In this document: positions 34,700 to 41,202 of the stretch, in pieces
Layout of the letters: the number at the start of each line of letters is the position of its first letter
Numbering within the stretch: position 1 is the first letter of the stretch
Source of the DNA: Castellaniella daejeonensis
GTDB taxonomy: Bacteria; Pseudomonadota; Gammaproteobacteria; Burkholderiales; Burkholderiaceae_B
NCBI RefSeq assembly: GCF_039523555.1
Contig: NZ_BAAAFN010000015.1
Span: 434,001-498,000 of the forward strand
Length of the DNA: 64,000 nucleotides
Reading direction: 5' to 3'
Made by a program: the position numbers and the translations under genes
Notes under the pieces: model-generated
What the model saw: the letters and a program-made list of their open reading frames with translations, nothing else
Told to the model about the DNA's origin: nothing
The model's database searches: none

Positions 34700-35566
34700 T
34701 CAGATGTGGCGGGCGGCCCAGTCGCGCGCGAACTGGCGCGCCACGCGCCCGGACCGGGAGCCGCGTTCCAGCGTCCATTGCAGGGCCTCCGTGCGCGCTT
34801 CGCCGACCTGGGCCTCGGTGCAGCCATGGACCCGCAGCCAGTGGCCGACGATGTCCAGGTAGTCGTCCTGGGCAAAGGGGTAGAACGACAGCCACAGGCC
34901 GAAGCGTTCCGACAGGGAGATCTTTTCTTCGACGGTTTCGCCGGGATGGATTTCACCGTCGGGCTGGTGCTGGGCCTCGAGGTTTTCGTGCATGTATTCC
35001 GGCATCAGGTGGCGCCGGTTCGAGGTGGCATAGATCAGCAGGTTGTCGCCCGGCGAGGCGACCGAGCCGTCCAGCGCGGACTTGAGCGCCTTGTAGCCGG
35101 CTTCGCCTTCTTCGAAGGACAGGTCGTCGCAGAACACGATGTAGCGTTCCGGCCGGCCATGGATCAGCTCGATGATCTGGCCCAGGTCGCCCAGGTCCGA
35201 TTTGTCGATCTCGATCAGGCGCAGGCCCCGGCTCGCATGGGCGTCCAGCAGGGCACGCACCAGCGAACTCTTGCCTGTTCCGCGCGCGCCGGTCATCAGG
35301 ACGTTGTTGGCCGGCTTGCCGGCCAGAAAGGCCAGCGTATTGCGTTCGAGGATGGCCTTCTGCCGGTCGACGTGCCGCAGGTCGTCCAGGTGGATGGGCG
35401 CGATGCGGCGGACGGCCTCGAGCCAGCCGCGCGCGCCCCGGCGCTGCCAGCGGTAGGCGTGGGCCGTCCAGTCGATGGCGGGCGGAGCGGGCGGCAGCCA
35501 GGCCTCGAGTTGGGCCAGCACGCCCATCGCCCGGTCCATCAGCGCCTGCAATCGATCTTCTGCCAC
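34700..35566 (-). CDS. DUF815 family AAA+ ATPase
   Basis: 288 residues from a GTG at 35566 with a GGGAGA site upstream. Walker A is GARGTGKSS and Walker B YIVFCDDLSF; the sensor region LLIYATSNRRHLMPEYM and the segment GEIHPGETVEEKISLSERFGLWL are DUF815 hallmarks. The family resembles DnaA/DnaC-like AAA+ proteins but its role is not established. It forms a probable two-gene unit with the MutT-ThiE fusion and is divergent from ispB. The pairing with a nucleotide-sanitising protein is common in Burkholderiales and hints at a link to nucleic-acid maintenance. Confidence 0.9.
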   Translation of the reverse strand: MAEDRLQALMDRAMGVLAQLEAWLPPAPPAIDWTAHAYRWQRRGARGWLEAVRRIAPIHLDDLRHVDRQKAILERNTLAFLAGKPANNVLMTGARGTGKSSLVRALLDAHASRGLRLIEIDKSDLGDLGQIIELIHGRPERYIVFCDDLSFEEGEAGYKALKSALDGSVASPGDNLLIYATSNRRHLMPEYMHENLEAQHQPDGEIHPGETVEEKISLSERFGLWLSFYPFAQDDYLDIVGHWLRVHGCTEAQVGEARTEALQWTLERGSRSGRVARQFARDWAARHI

Positions 35567-35594
35567 GGAATTCTCCCGAATGTGATGCGGAAAG

Positions 35595-35600
35595 TATAAT
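35595..35600 (+). promoter_or_regulatory. Consensus -10 element for ispB
   Basis: TATAAT lies 53 bases before the ispB start, in the 86-bp gap shared with the divergent DUF815 gene. No good -35 hexamer is visible at 16-18 bp upstream, so activity may depend on other contacts. The assignment is by consensus and position. Confidence 0.45.
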
Positions 35601-35652
35601 CTGGCTCTTTGCGGCCGCTTCCGGCGGGCGCCCATCAGCATCCGGGTCCGTC

Positions 35653-36618
35653 TTGAACTTCTCAGAACTGTTCGCTCCCATCGTGTCCGACATGCAGGCG
35701 GTCGATGCCGTCATCCGCGCCCGTCTGGATTCCGAAGTCGTCCTGATTCGCACCATCGGCGATTACATCGTCGGGGCCGGAGGCAAGCGCATGCGGCCAG
35801 CCATGGTGTTGCTGGTGGCAGGGGCGCTGGGCTACCGGGGCGACAACCACCACCGCCTTGCGGCCGTGGTCGAATTCATCCATACCGCCACGCTGCTGCA
35901 CGACGACGTGGTCGACGAGTCCGACATGCGGCGCGGCCGCGAGACCGCCAATGCCGTGTTCGGCAATGCGGCCAGCGTGCTGGTGGGCGACTACCTGTAT
36001 TCGCGTTCGTTCGAAATGATGGTCGAGTCCGATTCCATGGCCGCCATGGCGGTGCTGTCGGCGGCCACCACCATCATTGCCGAGGGCGAAGTCCTGCAAT
36101 TGCTGAACGTGCACGACCCGGACGTGTCCCTGGACCGCTACCTGCAGGTCGTGCGCTACAAGACCGCCAAGCTGTTCGAGGCCGCCGCCCAGGTGGGGGC
36201 CATCATTTCAGGCGCGACGCCCGAACAGGAGGTCGCCGCGGCTGCCTACGGCCGCCACATCGGCACGGCCTTCCAGCTGATCGACGACGTGCTGGACTAC
36301 AGTGGCGACGTCAAGGCCCTGGGCAAGAACGTGGGCGACGACCTGCGCGAAGGCAAGCCCACCCTGCCGCTGATCCGGGTCCTGGAAACCGGCACTCCCG
36401 AACAGCGCGGCTTGATCCGCAGCGCCATCGAGACCGGCGATGCCGACTTCGAGGCGGTGGCGCGCGCCATTCATGCCACCGATGCCCTGGATTACACCCG
36501 CCAGGCGGCCCGCGCCGAAGCCGACCTGGCCCGCGATGCGCTGTCCGCCTTCCCGGATTCCGTTTATCGGGAAACTCTGCTAAAATTCTGTGCTTTCGCG
36601 GTCGAGCGCGACCGTTGA
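35653..36618 (+). CDS. ispB: Octaprenyl (all-trans polyprenyl) diphosphate synthase IspB
   Basis: 321 residues from a TTG (start MNFSELFAPIVSDMQAVD, as in the family). The first aspartate-rich motif is HDDVVDESDMRRG and the second LIDDVLDYSGDVKALGKNVGDDLREGKPTLPLI; GGKRMRPAMVLL is the isopentenyl-diphosphate-binding region. It builds the long polyprenyl side chain of ubiquinone, so it serves the same pathway as ubiJ and ubiB at the other end of the window. A tRNA gene follows 87 bases downstream. Confidence 0.95.
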   Translation: MNFSELFAPIVSDMQAVDAVIRARLDSEVVLIRTIGDYIVGAGGKRMRPAMVLLVAGALGYRGDNHHRLAAVVEFIHTATLLHDDVVDESDMRRGRETANAVFGNAASVLVGDYLYSRSFEMMVESDSMAAMAVLSAATTIIAEGEVLQLLNVHDPDVSLDRYLQVVRYKTAKLFEAAAQVGAIISGATPEQEVAAAAYGRHIGTAFQLIDDVLDYSGDVKALGKNVGDDLREGKPTLPLIRVLETGTPEQRGLIRSAIETGDADFEAVARAIHATDALDYTRQAARAEADLARDALSAFPDSVYRETLLKFCAFAVERDR

Positions 36619-36705
36619 AAGCTTCCCGCTGGCGGGCATTGGCCATGTTCATGGCCGCGTGATCCTGGGTCATTCCTGGGTCGTGTGTTCGCCTGGCAGC
36701 ACCGT

Positions 36706-36782
36706 CGGGGTGTAGCTCAGCCTGGTAGAGTACTACGTTCGGGACGTAGGAGTCGCATGTTCGAATCATGTCACCCCGACCA
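36706..36782 (+). tRNA. tRNA-Pro (anticodon CGG)
   Basis: 77 bases with a full cloverleaf: acceptor CGGGGTG/CACCCCG, D-arm, anticodon stem CTACG/CGTAG around loop TTCGGGA (anticodon CGG), T-arm with TTCGAAT, and an encoded 3' CCA. It reads the proline codon CCG, which is frequent in this GC-rich genome. It is followed by an intrinsic terminator. Confidence 0.97.
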
Positions 36783-36796
36783 CTCTTTTTTTGAAG

Positions 36797-36823
36797 ACGC
36801 ACGGCCGCAAGCCGTGCGTTTTT
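36797..36823 (+). terminator. Rho-independent terminator after tRNA-Pro
   Basis: A stem with 8-9 perfect pairs (CGCACGGC/GCCGTGCG, loop CGCAA) is followed by TTTTT. It lies 14 bases past the tRNA 3' end. On the other strand the hairpin lies past the 3' end of the sugar dehydrogenase gene but without a strong T-run (GTCTTC follows), so it mainly serves the tRNA. Confidence 0.88.
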
Positions 36824-36858
36824 GTTTTCGGGCGTGCGCTTTCCAGGCCCGTCGTGGC

Positions 36859-38019
36859 TTACGGTGCCGCCAGCCGCATCAGGCCGGCGCCGGCGCCGTC
36901 CTCGATCACCCAGACCGCGCCGTCGGGCGCCACGGCCACGTCGCGGATGCGCCGCCCCAGCGGCCATCGGTCCGCCTGGCGGGGTTTCCCGTCAGCCCCG
37001 AAGGCGACGCGCACCAGGCCTTCGGCGCGCAGGCCGCCGATCAGGGCCGACCCCCGCCATGCGGGAAAGGCCGCGCCCTGGTAGAACGCCAGGCCGGCCG
37101 GGGCGATCACCGGGGTCCAGTAGAGACTCGGCGCATCGAATTCCGGGCAGGTGGCATGCCGGGGAATGGGCCAGCCGCTGTACTGGTCCCCGTTCGAGAC
37201 CTCGGGCCAGCCGTAATTCCCGCCGCGCCGGATGCGATTCAGTTCGTCGCCGCCGCGCGGCCCCATTTCGTGTTCCCAGAGCGTGCCGTCCGGCGCGAAG
37301 GCCAGGCCGTACGGATTGCGGTGGCCCGTGCTCCAGGTCAGCGCGCGGATCCCTTCCTGTCCGGCCATCGGGTTGTCCGGCGGCGCAGAGCCGTCCGGGT
37401 TCAGGCGCAGGATCTTGCCCCGGGCGGCGTCGGGGTCCTGGGCCGTGCCGGGTTCCATCCGGTCGCCGACCGCCAGGAACAGGTGCCGTCCGTCGGGCGA
37501 AAAGGCCATGATGCCGCCGGGCTGCCCGCCGCGGCTGGACGGCAGCTGGCGCCAGAGGGTTTCGATGTCCCGCAGGCGGGCGCGTCCACCGGACTCTTCC
37601 ATGCGGGCGCGGGCCAGCGCCAGGACACCGCCGCCGTCCTCGGGCGCCACCCGGGTGAAATACAGCAGGCTGTCCCGGGCGAAGTCCGGCGAGATGGCCA
37701 CGTCCAGCAGGCCGTTCTGGCCGTGGTCGTAGGCTTCCGGAACGTCCTCGATGGGAACCCTGGCCCCGTCCTGCGTGACCAGGAACATGCGGCCGGCCTT
37801 TTCCNNNNNNNNNNNNNNNNNNNNNNNNNNNNNNNNNNNNNNNNNNNNNNNNNNNNNNNNNNNNCGCCGGATGGCGAACGTGGCATCGCCGCTCGCCGGG
37901 ATGGGGCCGGCATTCTCGGGGGCGGCCGTTTCCGGCGCCGCGCAGCGGGCTCCGGCCGATGCCAGGGTCAGCAGCACGGCCAGCGCCAGCATGGCGGGTC
38001 GGGCGGAGCGGTTCGTCAT
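36859..38019 (-). CDS. PQQ-dependent soluble aldose (sugar) dehydrogenase-like protein, with sequence gap
   Basis: About 386 residues with a signal peptide (MLALAVLLTLASAGARCA); the ATG at 38019 was chosen to start just before it. The six-bladed propeller of the glucose/sorbosone dehydrogenase family is clear: YDHGQNGLLDVAISPDFA, QPGGIMAFSPDGRHLFLAVGD, GHRNPYGLAFAPDGTLWEHEMGPRGGDELNRIRRGGNYGWP. It should oxidise aldoses in the periplasm with PQQ. Sixty undetermined bases fall in blade 1, near residues 52-72. The frame is the same on both sides, so the gene is probably intact. It is convergent with tRNA-Pro. Confidence 0.85.
   Translation of the reverse strand: MTNRSARPAMLALAVLLTLASAGARCAAPETAAPENAGPIPASGDATFAIRXXXXXXXXXXXXXXXXXXXXXEKAGRMFLVTQDGARVPIEDVPEAYDHGQNGLLDVAISPDFARDSLLYFTRVAPEDGGGVLALARARMEESGGRARLRDIETLWRQLPSSRGGQPGGIMAFSPDGRHLFLAVGDRMEPGTAQDPDAARGKILRLNPDGSAPPDNPMAGQEGIRALTWSTGHRNPYGLAFAPDGTLWEHEMGPRGGDELNRIRRGGNYGWPEVSNGDQYSGWPIPRHATCPEFDAPSLYWTPVIAPAGLAFYQGAAFPAWRGSALIGGLRAEGLVRVAFGADGKPRQADRWPLGRRIRDVAVAPDGAVWVIEDGAGAGLMRLAAP
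37805..37864. other. Assembly gap: 60 undetermined bases (N)
   Basis: Sixty Ns interrupt the 5' part of the sugar dehydrogenase gene. Sixty is a multiple of three and the flanking frames agree. The hidden 20 or so residues correspond to the conserved segment before EKAGRMFLVT in this family, so the stated length is close to what homology would predict but may be a few codons short. Confidence 0.99.
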
Positions 38020-38168
38020 TGCGGCATGCCTCCGGGATCGGCCGATCGGGATCCATCGTTCATTTATAGTCGCCGGATGCGCAGCCATCAAGAGATGCGC
38101 CGGGGTCTATACTGATTGGATCGCACGGCATCCCGCCCTCATTCCCTTCAATCTTCCGGTTTCGAACG

Positions 38169-39629
38169 ATGACGACTTCCCCGTTGAATTCCCCCGCCTA
38201 CCCCGATACCCGGCTCCTGATCGACAACCAGTGGGTCGATGCGGCCGATGGCCGGACTCTCGATGTACTCAACCCCGCCACCGGCCAGGTGATCGGCCGG
38301 GTGGCCCATGCCGGCATCCCTGACCTGGACCGTGCGCTGGCTGCCGCACAACGGGGTTTCGAAACCTGGCGCGATACGCCGGCGCATGAACGCGCGGCCC
38401 TGATGCGCCGCGCCGCTGCCTTGCTGCGCGAACGGGCCGAAGACATCGCCCGCCTGCTGACCATGGAACAAGGCAAGCCGCTGGCCGAGGCGCGGGCCGA
38501 GACGCTGGCCGGCGTCTCGCTCATCGAATGGTTCGCCGACGAGGGGCTGCGCGTCTATGGGCGCATCGTGCCGTCGCGCAATCTCTCGGCGCTGCAGCTG
38601 GTCGTCAAGGAACCGGTGGGGCCGGTGGCAGCCTTCACGCCCTGGAATTTCCCCATCAATCAGGTGGTGCGCAAGCTGGGCGCCGCATTGGCCACCGGTT
38701 GTTCCTTCCTGTGCAAGGCCCCCGAGGAAACCCCGGCTTCGCCGGCAGCGCTGCTGCAGACCTTCGTGGACGCGGGCCTGCCGCCGGGCGTGGTGGGCCT
38801 GGTGTACGGCAATCCGGCCGAGATTTCCGGCTACCTGATTCCGCATCCCGTCATCCGCAAGGTCACGTTCACCGGTTCCACGCAGGTGGGCAAGCAGCTG
38901 GCCGCGCTGGCGGGGGTCCACATGAAGCGGGTTTCCATGGAACTGGGCGGCCACGCGCCGGTGATCGTCGCCGAGGATGCCGACGTCGAGCTGGCGGCCA
39001 AGATATCCGCCGCCGGCAAGTTCCGCAATGCCGGGCAGGTGTGCATTTCTCCCACGCGCTTCCTGGTGCACCGCAGCCTGGTCGACGCGTTCTCCCAGGC
39101 CTTCGTGCGCCGCGCCGAATCCCTGAAGCTGGGGGACGGCCTGGCCGAGGGGACTACGCTTGGGCCGCTGGCCAATGCGCGCCGCGTCACGGCGATCAGC
39201 CAGGTGGTCGAGGACGCGCGTCGGCGTGGCGCCAAGATCCTGACGGGCGGCGAGCGCGTCGGCGATGCGGGCAATTTCTTCGCCCCGACCGTGATCTCGG
39301 GGCTCACCACCGAGGCCGATCTGTTCAACAACGAACCCTTCGGCCCGGTGGCGGGCATTCGCGCCTTCGATCACCTGGACGAAGCCATCACCGAGGCCAA
39401 CCGCCTGGCCTACGGCCTGTCCGCCTATGCCTTCACCCGCTCGCTGGGCAATGTTCAGCAGCTGATGCGCCGGGTCGAGGCCGGCATGCTGTGGATCAAT
39501 CAGCCGGCCACGCCTTCGGCCGAACTGCCGTTCGGCGGGGTGAAGGATTCGGGCTATGGCACGGAAGGCGGCCCCGAGGCGCTGGAGGCCTACCTGAACA
39601 CCAAGGCGGTGTCGGCCGTGGGGATCTGA
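38169..39629 (+). CDS. gabD: NAD(P)-dependent succinate-semialdehyde dehydrogenase-type aldehyde dehydrogenase
   Basis: 486 residues. The ALDH-fold motifs are FTPWNFPINQVVRKLGAALATGCSFLCKAPEETP, FTGSTQVGKQL, the general-base Glu in MELGGHAPVIV and the nucleophile Cys in GQVCISPTRFLVH; the end LPFGGVKDSGYGTEGGPEALEAYLNTK is GabD-like. It is closest to the succinate-semialdehyde group, converting the aldehyde to succinate. No GABA transaminase is adjacent and it is monocistronic, so the physiological aldehyde could differ. It is convergent with the nrd operon, with a hairpin between them. Confidence 0.82.
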   Translation: MTTSPLNSPAYPDTRLLIDNQWVDAADGRTLDVLNPATGQVIGRVAHAGIPDLDRALAAAQRGFETWRDTPAHERAALMRRAAALLRERAEDIARLLTMEQGKPLAEARAETLAGVSLIEWFADEGLRVYGRIVPSRNLSALQLVVKEPVGPVAAFTPWNFPINQVVRKLGAALATGCSFLCKAPEETPASPAALLQTFVDAGLPPGVVGLVYGNPAEISGYLIPHPVIRKVTFTGSTQVGKQLAALAGVHMKRVSMELGGHAPVIVAEDADVELAAKISAAGKFRNAGQVCISPTRFLVHRSLVDAFSQAFVRRAESLKLGDGLAEGTTLGPLANARRVTAISQVVEDARRRGAKILTGGERVGDAGNFFAPTVISGLTTEADLFNNEPFGPVAGIRAFDHLDEAITEANRLAYGLSAYAFTRSLGNVQQLMRRVEAGMLWINQPATPSAELPFGGVKDSGYGTEGGPEALEAYLNTKAVSAVGI

Positions 39630-39649
39630 CCGCGGGGCGGCAGGAAAAG

Positions 39650-39678
39650 GCATCCGGCGGCCTGCGCCGGCCGGATGC
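39650..39678. other. Hairpin between gabD and the nrd operon
   Basis: Perfect 9-bp arms (GCATCCGGC and GCCGGATGC) flank an 11-base GC-rich loop in the 66-bp gap between two convergent 3' ends. A bidirectional terminator is the natural role by position, but neither strand has a T-run. Confidence 0.5.
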
Positions 39679-39695
39679 GGTGGGAATCGGGTGCT

Positions 39696-39926
39696 TCAGG
39701 CGTACGACACCAGCCCCTTGATCTTGTCCTGGTCGTAGCCCGACCAGGTGCCGTGGTCGGTCTCGACCACGGGGGCGCTGCGGTGGCCCAGGCCGATCAG
39801 GCGCTCGAGCTGATCCTGGTGCTGGGTCAGGTCCACGGTTTCATACTCGATGCCCAGGATGTCCATGTCGCGCTTGGTGAGTTCGCATTGCGGGCAGTTG
39901 GGCTTCGAATAGACGGTGATGGCCAT
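39696..39926 (-). CDS. nrdH: NrdH-like glutaredoxin
   Basis: 76 residues of thioredoxin fold with redox motif CPQC (residues 11-14), RSAPVVETDHGTWSGYDQDKI and a C-terminal hydrophobic end. Classical NrdH has CMQC or CVQC; Pro in the second place is glutaredoxin-like. It is the last gene of the nrdA-nrdB operon, 64 bases after nrdB, so its likely job is to reduce the C-terminal cysteine pair of NrdA. No nrdI is present, consistent with a class Ia enzyme. Confidence 0.85.
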   Translation of the reverse strand: MAITVYSKPNCPQCELTKRDMDILGIEYETVDLTQHQDQLERLIGLGHRSAPVVETDHGTWSGYDQDKIKGLVSYA

Positions 39927-39990
39927 GGCGGATCCTTTGTAGTTGTCGAGTTGGCGGGATGGGGCTGGGTCGCGGATTCAGAAACCGGGT

Positions 39991-41109
39991 TCAGAAATCC
40001 ACGTCGAAGACTTCGTTCTCGTCGTCGCGCTTCATCACGCCGACTTTGTACTGGGCGGTGTCCTCTTCCTGATTGGATGCCTGGACCTTGCTCATGTTGA
40101 GCCAGCTTTCCATGTACTTCAGGGGGTTCTCGGTGATGATCGGGAAGGACACCTGGTCCTGGACGTTGAAGAACCGGGCCACGTCGGTGGCGCTGAAATG
40201 GACCCAGTCCTTCATCATCTGGCAGGTGACGCCAGTGAGTTCGCGGCCTTCCGAGAAGGCGTAGTCGGTCCAGGCGACCTCGCTGGCGGTGACCTCGTCG
40301 ATCATCTGCACGATCTTGTCGCGGCATTGCGCGAAGGCGGTGCGGCCTCGTTCGGTCTTGAACATGGCGCGCAGCACTTCCTTGCCGTATTGGACGTGGA
40401 CCTCGAATTCGTCCTGGGCGATCTTCTGGACGGCCTTGCCGATGGGCTGGAACAGGCCCGTGCCGTCGCAGATGCCGAAGGTCACGGCAAACGAGGCCAG
40501 GAACTGGATGCGTTCCATGCACAGCACGGCGACGATGAACAGATAGATCGCGTTGTAGGTTTCCTGGTCGTTCTCGCGCTGTCCGCGGGCGTAGTCGTAG
40601 CTGACCTCGAAGGCCTGGTTGAACACCTCGCTGACGACGCGCAGGCGGCTGATGGCTTCCTTGACCGAGAGGATCTCGTTGAGGATGTCGTCGGGGTTGT
40701 CGAAGCTGTTGCGGACGATTTCGGAATACGTCGCGGCGTGGACGATCTCGTTCTTGGTGATCTCCACCCAGCCGGACCAGGCTTCGCTGCTGGTGCAGAC
40801 CGGGGCCAGCACGGCGGCGATGGAGCGCGATGCAACGCTGTCGGCTTCCCATTGCCACGCCAGCGTCTTCACCATCATGTCGTAGGTGTGGCGGTCGCAG
40901 GTCTTGAACTGCACGTTGCAGGTGGAATAGTCGAATTCGTTCTCGTCCCAGTCCTGGTTTTTCAGCGTCTTGTACAGCTTCCAGATCTCGGGATAGAACT
41001 TGTTGATCGTGTCGAACAGGCCCAGGTCCTGTCCCAGGATGATTTCCGGGAAGGTGTAGTCGGATTTTTCAGTGTTGAAGATCTTGGTCGGCAGGGCTTC
41101 TTGGGTCAT
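39991..41109 (-). CDS. nrdB: Class I ribonucleotide reductase beta subunit (NrdB)
   Basis: 372 residues from the ATG at 41109 (MTQEALPTKIFNTEKSDYTF). Ferritin-like fold with the radical-cofactor residues in place: Asp90, Glu121, His124 and radical Tyr128, the same spacing as Asp84, Glu115, His118 and Tyr122 of E. coli NrdB. The second metal half contains ERIQFLASFAVTFG and DEFEVHVQYG. It generates the tyrosyl radical passed to NrdA. The C-terminus (residues ENEVFDVDF) is acidic with an aromatic end, as needed for docking to the alpha subunit. It follows nrdA by 93 bases. Confidence 0.95.
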   Translation of the reverse strand: MTQEALPTKIFNTEKSDYTFPEIILGQDLGLFDTINKFYPEIWKLYKTLKNQDWDENEFDYSTCNVQFKTCDRHTYDMMVKTLAWQWEADSVASRSIAAVLAPVCTSSEAWSGWVEITKNEIVHAATYSEIVRNSFDNPDDILNEILSVKEAISRLRVVSEVFNQAFEVSYDYARGQRENDQETYNAIYLFIVAVLCMERIQFLASFAVTFGICDGTGLFQPIGKAVQKIAQDEFEVHVQYGKEVLRAMFKTERGRTAFAQCRDKIVQMIDEVTASEVAWTDYAFSEGRELTGVTCQMMKDWVHFSATDVARFFNVQDQVSFPIITENPLKYMESWLNMSKVQASNQEEDTAQYKVGVMKRDDENEVFDVDF

Positions 41110-41202
41110 TTTCGGATCGGCCAGAATGATGGGGCGGTCGTGGCCCCGGAACGGTGTCCGGGGCCGGGGCATGTGAGCGTGTCTTGCGGCGCTGGCGGGG
41201 CC

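Noticed and set aside
36663..36682. Direct repeat TCCTGGGTC twice upstream of tRNA-Pro
   Set aside because: Nine-base repeats 11 bp apart may be chance. No promoter hexamers align with them and no regulator is implied.
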